A DNA stretch of 64,000 nt, from NCBI GenBank assembly GCA_035048485.1, contig CM068586.1, forward strand, positions 53,807,667-53,871,666. Reading direction: 5' to 3'. Below, in pieces: positions 1 to 11,600 of this stretch; position 1 is the stretch's first letter; each line of letters opens with the position of its first letter. The notes under the pieces were generated by a model. It did no database searches and was not told the origin of the DNA. It saw only the letters and a list, made by a program, of their open reading frames with translations. The stretch is from Pteria penguin. Lineage: Eukaryota > Mollusca > Bivalvia > Pterioida > Pteriidae. The position numbers were made by a program, and so were the translations under genes.

Positions 1-545
1 TTTTTAAGGAAATGAACCCTTAGATGGATATGGTAAAAAGTCAGAAAGAACAGCCTTTTTGGAAATTTTTAAATAAACACTTCAACAACTATGAATGAAT
101 ACCAGAATTATTCTATTATTGCCAATACAAGTTAACTGGCTCTCTAATGCTTTAACTATGTAAGTTACAAGTCAGGAACCTTAGAAGTGTAAATTGAAAA
201 AAAAAATTCTATATTTGTCTTTTATTATAAATCATTTTCATAGTATTACAGAATCTAGATGAACTTTTTTACTTTTTTAATACAAAGTTTCATCTTGAGC
301 AAAATTAGTCCATGACATCATGAAATCCATTCATTTTCCTAAATTGGTCAATTTTAATGCAAAATGCCCAGTCTGAAGTTTGCATTCTTTAATTTTGGTC
401 TCCAGAGAAGGCTTGTAAATCTACAATATATACTGTGAAAGAACACATTTTGTGAAAATTATATTTACACAAGCTTGTGCTGTCGAAACTTCATAAGCAT
501 AGATTGATAAGAAAAATTTAGTGCCTCGTATCATGAATCACGTAC

Positions 546-3500
546 CATTCTTTGCTCCAACAAAGGTAAATCCATATTTCGACGATGACGCCAATAACTG
601 AGACTTGTAGGTTGGTACATTGTCCTCAGGACTGTCTGATATTCTAATCCGACAAAGCTGAGTAAACTTGAAGTCCTACAATATATTATTTAATGTAAGA
701 CAAAGTGAAAACTGTCCAAAGCGTAACTGTCCAAACCGAAATCCTACGAAAATCTGACACATTTTTTAGTTTTGGAACATCATTCTCTCTTGTTATTTTC
801 ATTGAACCTAAACTCTCTGAATAATCAACGCTATCTAAATTGGGAACTGGGCACAATTTCTGGTCTGTTTTTTCTAGAATCTTTTAATTAGAAATGACAA
901 TACCTGACATATCAATCGCCAGCTGATGACATGCTTGACTGCATTGTTTACAAAAGACATATTGCCGCTGGAAATGACATTATTAACCAATTAACTTTTT
1001 GGGTGTATTCGTAATTAATGCATATGGCTTGCATGGCTTCACTATATATACAGGTTATGCAGCCTTTGCGAAAGTTTTGAAAACTCACCAGACATTTTTC
1101 TAATTTTGTTGAAATTTACATGTAAATAATGGGGAAAAGTTGAAAAATTTTACCTGACCAAAGGTAATTTTACCGGATTTTGTCTGGTAGTCTGGTGACT
1201 TTCGAATCGTCTGCGGTTATGGATCGTTCAATTAATTTGAAACCAATTTACAGAAATGATTGAAATAAGTAGATAAAGCAAACCCATATTTTTGTTCTGT
1301 TGTACCAACATATTACCAAACTATCAACTCAACATTAAACTGAAGCGGGCGTGGCCTTGTGGTATCGCGTCAGACTCCTGATAGGGAGGCCGGGGTTCGA
1401 GGCCCGCTCTGCCCATGCCGGTGTCCTGTCTTTCGGATGAGACAGTAAAAACCGAGGCCCAGTGTCGTGGTATGCATGGCACGTTAAAGATCCCTTACTG
1501 CTACGGGTGGGTCCGTTGCAAGGTCAAAATTTGTATGCCCCGCATCAGGCAGATGCCGTCACCATATACGTGAAATATTCATGGTGTGACGTAAAACAAA
1601 AATCAATCAATCAATCAACATTAAACTGCTTCATGATAAAATGAATACAAAGATCATTCAGTTTTAATAACAGTACATACTAATCATAATAAGTACGACT
1701 ATTTAACTCTTATTCAGGCTAATGTAAGATCATTTCTGTGCAAAATAGATCTTTACCATAGATATATTTTAGTGTATACATTTATGTATGGCATCACAAT
1801 ATAAATACAGAATTATCAAACAAGCAAGTTTTATTATTCACGACATTTGCATGACAATTGTAAATTCAAAGGGCAACATCTCTAATTACACAATATCTGA
1901 ATAAAATAACAGATTTCTCTATGCCCCCCCCCTCCATTATTGTAATTTCTGAATACGCCCTGCATTTAGAAGATTGCCAATATCCTACAAGGACCAGGGT
2001 CCAGCGCCATAAACTAAGAATATACTTAAGTCAAAAATTCATATTCTTCTGTTCATCAATGAAGAAATAACTGGGATTTGGATTTTACTTAGTTTTCTTC
2101 TACTGATAAATAGAATTAAACCACTCTGCATTAAAATTTATTTGAACGTTTGATAATGGAATAAATTAGAATGAAATTTTTTACTTAAGTATATTCTCAG
2201 TTTAGATAAATGCAAGTCTTCTGTAGGTCTTCAATTACCCATAGGTCTTCATTTAGATATGCCCTTCATCTAGAAGATTACCAACATCCTACAAGGACCA
2301 GTTCTTTAAGCCAATTAGTGGCTAAATTTTGTCTAACTTTTTCATTGAAATGAAATATTTTTTAGTAATAGTTTGATTACTAATTTGTAAAATTTGTAAA
2401 ATGAAATGAATGTAATCTATATATTTATACAGGGAGTTAACAAATTGAACTTATTATCTATCACATGTTAACCACTGCTTAGATTAACCAGTAGTCAAAC
2501 TTTTGAACAACCTGGCCCAGATAAATAACACTCTAGGAAATAGGATTTCTGTATCAAATTACGAGAGGCACCTTCTTTCATTGGATCAGAATTAATCCGG
2601 ATTAAGGAACAACACCCTACATCCCAGTCAGATATAACTTCCATGTAAAGTGAGTTGAATGACATGTAAATTGTAAGGATGAAATTATGTCTGTTTCTTG
2701 TTTTACTTTACACCAAAAACTTATTTTCAACGCCATCTGACATGCATTGTGTTCACAGAAATTTACACCTGTGCAACAGACCCACCCAAATCAGTGTCAG
2801 GAATCTTTTGTTTTTGCATGCTGGCATATACAGATCTAAGGTGATATGGAACTTCAGCTTTTATAGTCTGACGTCTCATTCGGATGTCAGAGGACTACTG
2901 TTTTTAATGCCTTGTACATCCAAATGGGACTCCCATTTCTTGTCTTGGTTACAAGCTGAGCATTCTCGAAGTTGGCATGACATCATCCTTAGATATAAAT
3001 ATAGATAATTCCCAAAACATTCCGAGGGTGACCTTGGGGATACACTCGGTGTTTCAAATATAAGAGCTAAATAAGTTATAAGACTGCTGAAATTAATTGA
3101 AAAACCTTACCAAGACTGACACCCTTTTCTTCTTTAAATCATATAGAACTATATATAATATCATATATAATAATTTCAAAATATCAGATTCTTTGTAGAA
3201 AAGTAATGATGAACACCAAGAATTATCCCCCAACAAATATGGCACAAATAGGGTGAAATGACCGATCCAAATTCGAGAATTTTATGGACTAAACTACACT
3301 GGCTGTATTCTAACCTGTTAGCAATTTGCCACAATGGCTGGGTCGTAGATTTTATGTTCTGTGGCTGTGCTCAAAAGGGCATTTTCAACAGGGATTAGAT
3401 CTATGCGGGATTGGTCTCATAAAAACATGTGTCTGAAAAGTTTGCTTATTGCTTATTACAAATAAGCAATAGATATGCCAAATTAGATTGTCTACAATTT

Positions 3501-3665
3501 TTAGTACAAATCTCTGATTCTGATAATAAACTAGGAATTCGAAACTGAAAGTAGAAATAGGGGGAAGAAGAATCACAACTACTATGCCACTGACATTTAA
3601 AACATCCGACAAATATTTTATTATATTACCTTTATTTCACGCTCTGGAGGCTCGCCTGTAGCCAT
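546..3665 (-). CDS. NUP214: Nucleoporin NUP214, 5' end only (exons 1-2)
   Basis: Two coding exons on the minus strand: 3665..3630 (12 codons, MATGEPPEREIK, phase 0) and 675..546 (DFKFTQLCRI...VGAKN plus one base). Both junctions are GT-AG (donor at 3629, acceptor at 677, donor at 545). The second exon matches the start of the N-terminal beta-propeller of the FG nucleoporin Nup214 (the vertebrate proteins have DFQF...RIFDSPE...LLAVSNKYGLVFAG at the same place). Nup214 sits on the cytoplasmic face of the nuclear pore and anchors the mRNA-export helicase DDX19/Dbp5 through this propeller. Only about 55 residues lie in the window; exon 3 and everything after are beyond the left edge, and I saw no further exon in 1-545. 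The start was chosen because it is the only Met opening into exon 2 in phase, with a short acidic N-terminus like that of the vertebrate proteins. Identification is from remembered family sequence and is fairly secure. Confidence 0.85.
1343..1614 (+). mobile_element. tRNA-derived SINE (family 1), young copy
   Basis: The tRNA-like head carries a pol III A box (GTGGCCTTGTGGTATCGCG) and a B box (GGGGTTCGAGGCCCG), followed by a conserved body and a (CAAT)n tail. It is flanked by an identical 14-bp target duplication, TCAACATTAAACTG, at 1329-1342 and 1615-1628. The intact duplication shows a fairly recent retrotransposition into NUP214 intron 1. The same family recurs at least ten times in this window. 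Confidence 0.9.
2010..2204. mobile_element. Short foldback element (MITE-like)
   Basis: Inverted arms at 2010-2042 and 2171-2204 match over about 33 bp with few differences (core ATACTTAAGT). The roughly 195-bp size and lack of coding capacity fit a non-autonomous DNA transposon. Confidence 0.6.
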
Positions 3666-3767
3666 CCTTATCACATAAAGACCTCTATTATAAGCGCAAA
3701 ATTATGAAATAAATCCGCTTTCTAAGAGTTAATTTTAGCACGCGAAGTCTCAAAAAGGTTTGGTAGT

Positions 3768-4587
3768 GGCTATTTACACGACGGTCGTGTACCTAAATGA
3801 AACGGCTATTTACACGACGGTCGTGTACTTAAAGAGATATGTTCCCGTGATATGGCTATTTACATGATCGTTGTGTTACTTATGTGCATTGCCTAAGTAG
3901 ACGACGGGTATACCGCCCGTACCTGTGAGGCGCCCTTTTCTCGCAAACTTAACGATTTAGAGAGTAAAAGGCAGAGGATGCCCGAATGTGGAAAGAAAAC
4001 ATTTTGTTAACAATGCCTGCGATCAGTTATTTCATTTGATTGTTTTATACACAACCAAATCTCTTCAGACGGAGATTTTATCATTTTGAATACAAATTTT
4101 CTTTATAGGAAGAGTGCTCAGTATATAAATACTTAAATAAAGTAATAGCTAGATAATAAAGTAAGATGAAAGTATTTGACACAATTAACACCCAGAAACA
4201 GAACAGGGAGCTTGAATAACACCCCTACCCCCATTTGCAATATCTCTTATTTAGCAAATCATTTTAGGTACACCATTGGCGGATTTAGAGGGGGAAGGGA
4301 GGTTGCAACCCCCACCCCCTTTTGATCGGAAAATTTAACCAAAAAAAGAGGTCTTTTTCGACCATGTTTTTAGTGCTGCAACCCCCCTCTTTCTCGACCG
4401 ATAGTACAAAACATTTGTCATGGGAGACTGCCACCCCTCCCCCTTTCAAAAATTTCTAGATCCTCCTAGGCTATGTACACGGCGGGTGTAATTTCTTATA
4501 AATAGACAAATAAACAATTATTTTGTTTGCCAACTTAACATTTGATACGTCGAAATACAATCTTTTCTAAGTTTATATCACAATTTT

Positions 4588-4636
<49 letters not shown>

Positions 4637-4800
4637 CACAAAGTTTCTGTATCAAACTTCCCCAGCATTCGTTTGGGCGCAGGGAAAGCCCTGTGGTTTG
4701 GACACAAGGCGGGGCCTCGACAGGAGTATAGCTACACCACGACAGGTCGTGTAAATAGCCACATCACTTTAAGTGGTACACAACCGTTGTGTAAATAGCC
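3768..4800. repeat. Palindromic repeats in inverted sets, upstream of NUP214
   Basis: The motif GGCTATTTACACGAC(N)GTCGTGTAC occurs in direct orientation at 3768-3792, 3804-3828 and, degenerate, 3854-3879. It returns in inverted orientation at about 4735-4760 and 4777-4800. Its core (ACACGAC/GTCGTGT) is itself a palindrome. The two sets bracket about 0.9 kb that includes the AT microsatellite. This could be an unusual transposon with repeated termini or a promoter-proximal regulatory cluster, because the first copy is about 100 bp upstream of the NUP214 start codon. Confidence 0.55.
4591..4634. repeat. (AT)22 microsatellite
   Basis: Uninterrupted AT dinucleotide run of 44 bp. It lies inside the segment bracketed by the palindromic repeats. 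Confidence 0.95.
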
Positions 4801-6452
4801 ATTGCATACCGGTTTACGTCGTTTAGCATATCGAAGTGGCCTCTGCCTCACATTTTATAAAATTACAACTACTCTCAAAATAAACAGAATGTCCCCCAAT
4901 TTTTTTTATAATAATCAGTTAACTTAAAGCAAAGAATTGTAAACAAACTCGTGTATAAGTCCTTGCTTAAAGCAATAAGTCATGTATCCTGAAATATTTC
5001 AACGGTCAGCTCCACTTTGTTACTTTGTGGATGTGAGAGGGGGATGTCCCATGACTGTAAAAATCTCCGAGTCCTACTCTCCCTACTTTACTGATACGGC
5101 CCAAAGTCGGCCCTGCTTTTATTGTTATTATAGGTACCCGGAGTGCCTGGTATTGAAGTTTAGATTAAACTGTAAGTTTGTTCTAAGCGACATATTTATT
5201 TTTTATTTTTATTTATTTTTTTTTTTATTTTTTTTTTTTTACAAATTTAAATTCTTCTGCATTATTTCAGTGTAATTTTGCTCATAAAATATGACTGCAG
5301 ACGTGTGAAACATGTACTCATATTTTACTGATTTGAAAGACAAAATATATCAAACATTCTTTTGTGCCAAAATTTTCTCAGGAATATCAGAGACATAGAT
5401 ACACATGTGTATATATATTATATGTCTGTGGGAATATGCATTGCAAGGTCCGATACTCGATGTTCTGTATGGCACACAGCAGTGTTAAATAGACGATTAA
5501 CGAAGGGGGAGATTCTAGGGTAAACGATCTTTTAGATCAGTATTTTATTGAAATCATTTGCAGAGGGGTAAAATGTCTACGAGGAGAATATTGAAGGAAT
5601 ATATGGACTTTTCAAATCTGAATAGGTTGGTTATGACCTATCCTAATGGAATTATATATTTTGATGGCCGTGGTTGAAATTTGATGTCGGAAAGAATTTG
5701 TCTATTTTGATATATCACCTCTCTCTCCGGGCTACGACCTTCACATTGCCGTGAAGGAGCGGAATAATGTGCGAGAGACAATGGAATCGATAACTCTTAA
5801 CATTATGAAACTGTCTTCCTATCTTTCCATCCGATTAATGGGAGAAAACACCGGGAGGTCACGTGCCATGATGGGCGTTGTCGAGTAAATATTACTCATT
5901 GATTACTTTTTGGTATAGGTAAAATATTAAGGTCAAGCAACAGGTGGTTGTCAATTTCTTGATTGTTAATATTTACAATATAAATTTTAATTTTTTTTAT
6001 TAAAAATGATGTAAAAATCTGTCAATAGATCCGTCAATCATCTTTTTGTATCAAAAACTATATCTGTTTCCGGATGAATAGACTTTTCCCGCCCAATTTA
6101 ACATCATGTAAGGGGCCTTGCTACTTTTTGCCGGGATTTTCAATATCACATCCTTGTGCTAGCATACAATCGGAACACCATCCGCGCCATTTTATACAAA
6201 AATCTTATTTGGGTACCGAAATGGACGAGTTGTTACGGTTGGCTAGCACAATGAAGTCAAAGTAAAGTTTTAGAACAAATTATAGTATGTCTGGCATGGA
6301 ATGAAATATAAGATTAATAGGAAAAAGTTTTATTTGTATATTATCATATACAGCGGGCGTGACTATGTTTACTCATAAGCGCCCCCCCCCCCCTCCCTTT
6401 CTGCACCGGGTTCCTACATACCTTATCAAAATATATTGGATCTTTTCATAGT

Positions 6453-6600
6453 ACAGAGTTATTTCCCTTTGAGCATGTGTCTGACGTCAAATCCATTATG
6501 ACATCATACAATCTTTATGGAAGTGACAATTATGTCACTTTCTTTTACCGTAATAATACATCGGTTGCTACAGAACTTCTGTACGTCATATCAGTGTGAA
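6453..6600. mobile_element. Partial MITE, same family as 11713-11897
   Basis: Begins ACAGAGTTATTTCCC and then shares TGACGTCA-like and 'ATGACATCAT' blocks with the complete copy in a NEK intron. The right terminus is not recognisable, and a SINE fragment follows directly. Confidence 0.4.
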
Positions 6601-6695
6601 GTCTAAATTTGTATGCAATGCATCAGGCAGATACCGTCAGCATATATACGTGAAATAATCGTGGAGTGACGTGAAACAATAATCAATCAATCAGT
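6600..6695 (+). mobile_element. SINE family 1, 3' fragment
   Basis: Matches only the last ~95 bp of the full-length SINEs (TTTGTATGCAATGCATCAGG through the CAATCAATCA tail). It is 5' truncated and lacks the tRNA-like head. Confidence 0.7.
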
Positions 6696-7341
6696 AGTAC
6701 ACGTTTTATCATTCACTGCTATTACCACGGACCTCCGACTTTTATGCCTGATTATCAATATTCTCTCTAGGTTTATTCAACCGACAGAGGACTTCCGATA
6801 AACGTTGTTAAGAAAAATTCACTCATGCGCACCTGTCATTTCCTGAATTATATTTTTAACGAATCCAGACAAAACAGCTGACAAAGTCCTTTGAAATATG
6901 ATCGCCTGAACGTGGGAGTCGCTAAGATTATTGCAGAAATATCGTTTGTATGTAAGTAGTTAAATATGAAATGAAAGTCTTAGAATATTGATTTTTTTTC
7001 GAATGGGACGTTGTATGGAGTAAATTCGAGATTATTTTACAATTCTAAAATGTACAGTGACTGTTTACGAATAAAAGTTCTTAGCTTGGACATGAGTAGC
7101 AAAAGTCAGAATGAAACGAAACGGTCTTGGGTCGTACTGTGTCATTGTTTTTCTGTTCATGCATACTGAAAGATTTTTGTCATCAATAGACAAAAACATG
7201 TTACAACTACAATGTTCCTCATGAAAAATAAAAACCAATTAAATTTATAATTTATGACAATAAGGTAGAAAAAGTTGTGAAAATTTATGTTACCTTGTGT
7301 GGAAAATTCAGGGTCTGCTGATTCACTCCTACTTGTTTTCT

Positions 7342-7407
7342 AATTTCTATTGAAACGGTCGGCTCATACCTTCACCAAGGTATAAGCCGACCGTTTCAAT
7401 AGAAATT
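7342..7407. repeat. Near-perfect 31-bp hairpin
   Basis: Arms 7342-7372 and 7377-7407 pair over 31 bp with a single mismatch around a 4-base loop (CACC). The size and quality resemble a microRNA precursor or a snap-back transposon remnant; the sequence alone cannot decide. Confidence 0.75.
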
Positions 7408-7450
7408 ACTTGTTTTCATACTTTAATTTTATTTTTAAACCCGTTCACCA

Positions 7451-7596
7451 ATTACTGCGTGACTGATGTTTTGGTTGGCAAATGAAAACGTTTCCTATAA
7501 AAAAATTTGTTGTCATAATAATAAGTAGATTGTCTCTGACGTCATTGTATGGGAACAGTTACGAATTTGCCAACCAAAATGTCAGTCTTGCAGTAA
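7451..7596. repeat. Second inverted repeat next to the 7342 hairpin
   Basis: Arms of about 33 bp, ATTACTGCGTGACTG... at about 7451-7483 and the inverse near 7564-7596, with three or four mismatches. The about 80-bp spacer holds no gene. Probably a small foldback DNA element. Confidence 0.55.
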
Positions 7597-8309
7597 TACT
7601 GAAAGGGCCTATTGCATTTATCACAAAAGTCAAAAGTATTCATAAAGGTTGTTTGAAAGTTGAATAAAACTGTGCATACTTTAGTATAGTCTGTTTAGTA
7701 GCACTTAGCTAACTTAAAGACCAATAGTTGACCAAATTTTGAGAATATAAAACAACGATTTTGCAGAATGTTGAAACATCCATTATATTTATGTGTATGC
7801 TGATTTTCATTTTGAGGTGGCTTAGAATGTAAATATAGTAACAAGGAGAAATCCAGAATGACACCCATATCTACCAAAATCCCTTCAGAATGACACTTTT
7901 AGTGGCATACTTTTAAGAATTTTTTGTTAAAAAATTAAGAATTTGACTTGAGTGTAATTAGATCCCATTATATCTGTATTACTGGTAGTCTGAAATAATG
8001 AAAGATTTTGATGTGATTTAAATATGATGGTATTGATAATACATTGAATTAAGGAATATTTTGCTTACAGTTTTCAGTATCATATCACATTTGATCAATT
8101 CAGATGTTATTCTGTTTCATTTATGTGGATTTACAATTTTTTCCTAGTCATTCTGGTGAATACTGTCATTCCATTTCTAAGTCCTGCAGGGAGGTTATTC
8201 CACTTGAACAAATTTGACAACCATGGTTTTAACTTTAATGCATTGATCCCAAAACTATTTCATTTAAAAGCAATTGTGATTTGTTTTATGGATTGATTAT
8301 CATTTAACT

Positions 8310-8570
8310 CTCAAGGCTGCACCATGATTATTTAACATTGATTCATGGTGACTGCATCTGCCTGGTGCATTACTTAATAAAGTTTGACCATGGAAATTGA
8401 CCCTCCCAAAATAGTGAGCTTTCTTTTATATGTCAAAGTCTTCTGTGGCATGGATCATAGTTTTTACTGTTTAATCCCAGGGACTTGAAATTTGATGAAG
8501 ACTAGAGCAGGATTCCAACCCATTGCCTTCTGATCTTGAACTAAACATCTTACCAGCTGAGCCTTGCTGT
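8310..8570 (-). mobile_element. Highly decayed SINE family 1 relic
   Basis: Scattered matches to the inverted SINE body (GGTGACTGCATCTGCCTGGTGCAT; GATTCCAACCCATTGCC in the tRNA-like part) in the right order. No tail or target duplication can be identified. Confidence 0.45.
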
Positions 8571-8674
8571 TTCTTGCCTTCTTTTTACATGTATTGACTC
8601 CCTGTTAATTAATCTCATCTGACGTATACCTATTTTAATACCTGCAGTTTTTTGGTTTTTTTTAGTAGGCAACC

Positions 8675-11600
8675 ATGGCAGTAGCCGTAGAAACTATGGA
8701 TATGGAAGCTACAGCACAACAGATACAGGAACGAGATAACATCTATGGTCGACTCTCACATTTTGAAATTGACAAGAAAATAGGAAAGGGACAGTTTTCT
8801 GAAGTGTTTCGTGCCAAGTGTAAAGTAGACAACAGTGTTGTTGCCTTAAAAAAAGTCCAGGTAATTCTAAAATGAAATCTTGAAGAAGTAGATAAAGTGT
8901 AATTGCAAATGGTACTTTTATCATTTTGATACTGATCACATTACTTCACAAACTACATTAGTAGGGTGTCTGGCATTTTTACGTCATTGAAGGGTATTGA
9001 TCAAAGTCTTTAGAGTCAGGAAAATAACACTGATATGGAATTCTTCTTTAAATCAGAGCCATACAGTGTGGTTTTAGTTTCTCAGAACTCATCTTATTTG
9101 TATTTTTTTATCCTGTTTTTGATAGTGGTTTTCAATGGGATGTCTTTTTTTTTTTTTGCAGATCTTTGAGATGATGGATGCAAAGGCTCGACAAGACTGT
9201 ATAAAAGAAATTGATTTATTGAAGGTAATGATAGTGTATGTTCTTTTCTTTATTTATTGATTTAGCTAATAGTCTATTTTACAAAATTTGAACCGTTTTA
9301 TGGTGGATAAAGTCTTTTAATTTTATGAAATAATACAATACCGAAACCAAAGTAATTCAAAATGGGGAGAAAGTTTCAGTGGTCGAGACCTTTTTTTTTC
9401 ATACCTGCTGTAGCTTCTCACCTTTGCTATTTAAGGTGTTGATACCCATTTGTGCGTAGTTTTGCAAGTGTATTTAATGAACATGAGCATGGACATATCT
9501 GAATGTTAACAAAATTCTTTCCGCATTAAACTTGAATTAATTACAAAAAATAATGAATGGAAATATTATGGTATAAAAGTAAGGTATGCTGTAATATATG
9601 TCAGTTAATGTCACAATATGAGGAGATAACAAGACACTTCAAGAAATGGCAGGAGAAATACATGTAGAATTTAATTCATTCTCTACAGTACTGTTATACA
9701 TTTAAAAACATGATATGCACGCTACATATATTAAAGGTTAACACAAAACTATAGCTGTCCATATTTGATCAAAATTTATTTCTTTTGATTTTACAGCAAT
9801 TGAACCATCCAAATGTGATCAAGTACCTATCGTCTTTCATTGAGAATAACGAGTTAAACATCGTATTAGAGCTGGCAGATGCTGGAGACTTATCTAGGAT
9901 GATTAAGGTGGGAGGTTGAACATGAAGTTGTACATGTATCTCAGATGATCTCCTAAGTCTTACTTATAGGCCATATGGACTAAGGTGCCATGCTGGAACT
10001 CAATTTAGCCTATTATGTCTATTAAGGTTTGGGCGCTAATCCGGGTTGGGGCTAGTGAGAAAGTCCACTTGTGATTGTTGCAGACTGGTGGAAGGTTGCT
10101 CTTGATTAGATATGTTTTTTTAAGAGAATCACTTTTTTGAGTTTTACAGTGTGGTCAGTTCTAGAATAAGGCAATGCAATTTGTTATACATGTAAGTGCT
10201 GCCCCTTGTGGGCTCCCTTAAGTGGTATCGTCCAACTAGAATTATCACATAATGAAACCCTTTTCCTATTATGTGTTTAAAGTAGGGACTTTACCATTAA
10301 TGTATATATTTAGTATTGTATTGTAATTCCAGCATTTCAAGAAGCAGAAGAGACTCATTCCAGAAAAGACAATATGGAAATATTTCATTCAGATCTGTAG
10401 TGCATTAGAGCACATGCATTCCCGGAGGATCATGCATAGAGGTTAGTTTCCATTTGACGTTACAGGTTTGTTATGATCCATTCCCTGTTTCCTATCAATA
10501 TCTTAAAATAAAATATGATCTCCCTTTCATGTTGTACATTCTTAATGGTGATTGATTGATTGATCATTGTTTTACGTCACTCCACGATTATTTCACGTAT
10601 ATGGTGACGGCATCTGCCTGATGCATTGCATACAATTTTAGACCTTTGCAACGGACCCACCTGAAGCAGTGAAGAATCTTTTATGTGCTACGCCTACCGT
10701 GACAGAGGACCTCGGTTTTTTTCTTGTCTCAACCGAAAGACAGAACACTGGTGTGCCCAGGGCGGGAGTTGAACCCGGGACCTCTCGATCACGAGCCTAG
10801 CACCTTATTTACTAGGCCACACCAGCTTACTTAATGGTGACGTGGTGGGTCATGTTCATGAATAATTCTGAATGGAGATTTATGAATTGACTGGAATTGA
10901 GCTTGAATTGTGGTCTTTGTGGATTAGTTGTTCTTTTGAAGATTTCTTTGATTACTAATCCCCCAGGGAATCATTAACGACCAGAAATCTTAAATGCTTT
11001 TCATCTTTTTTTCTAGTATTTATTTTCATAGACATAAACTCCTAACAATTTATCAAAAGAGTTGTAAATACTTAATGATTTATTGGTGGAGTCCTAAATT
11101 TTTGATGAAGCCAATGTATGAAGTGCTCGGCTTGTGACAGAGAGGTCTTAGGTTTGACTCAAACCGATATCCTGTTTTTAATGAGACAGTAAATACCAAG
11201 GTCCTGTGTAATGGTAGGCGTGGCATGTAGAAGATTTCTCACTGCTTCGGTCTGGTATGTTGCAATGGTATAAATTTCTATGCAACATATAAGACAGATG
11301 CTGTCACCATATACATGAGATAATTATTGAGTGAAGTAAAACAATAATAAATCATAAATTATAATGATTTGTCAGAAGTAATCTATGGTTTACGTTGGAA
11401 ATACTGAATTGAATTGAGTCATTTCATTCAGACAGACCTAGTGTGGAGTCATTCTCATTGTAGAACATGTGATTGATTGAGCTGTTTCCTTACTTCATAG
11501 GAAAACCAGACTATTTATGAGTTCTTTGACATTGAAGCATTTTAATTAGTAATTCACACTTGATTCAATTACCTAGTAATACTCTTTAAAATAAAATTTT

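Larger units (their letters stand above)
676..3629 (-). other. NUP214 intron 1, filled with repeats
   Basis: Large first intron of NUP214. It holds a full-length SINE with perfect target duplications (1343-1614), a foldback element (2010-2204), an approximate direct repeat of about 45 bp (1951-1998 and 2255-2303, sharing 'CCTACAAGGACCAG'), a decayed foldback element (about 2295-2525) and a very decayed SINE relic on the minus strand (about 2705-2960). I see no additional coding exon. Confidence 0.6.
3666..8674. other. Intergenic region between NUP214 and NEK6/7
   Basis: About 5 kb between two divergently transcribed genes, so it should contain both promoters. Visible contents: a set of palindromic repeats (3768-4800), an AT microsatellite (4591-4634), a decayed TGGCGGATTTAGA-type repeat (about 4275-4465), poly-T tracts near 5205-5240, a CACGTG E-box near 5860, a dispersed repeat also present at 49.25 kb (about 6100-6325), half of a foldback element (6453-6600), a SINE 3' fragment (6600-6695), two foldbacks (7342-7407 and 7451-7596) and a decayed minus-strand SINE (about 8310-8570). 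A candidate 5'-untranslated exon of the kinase may end at a GTAAGT near 6952, but this is weak. No coding gene seen. Confidence 0.5.

Noticed and set aside
1..545. NUP214 exon 3
   Set aside because: I searched the minus strand for the continuation of the beta-propeller and found no matching frame; it must lie beyond the window.
4542..4754. 70-codon frame with a (IY)n tract
   Set aside because: It is a translation of the AT microsatellite; likewise 59350-59562.
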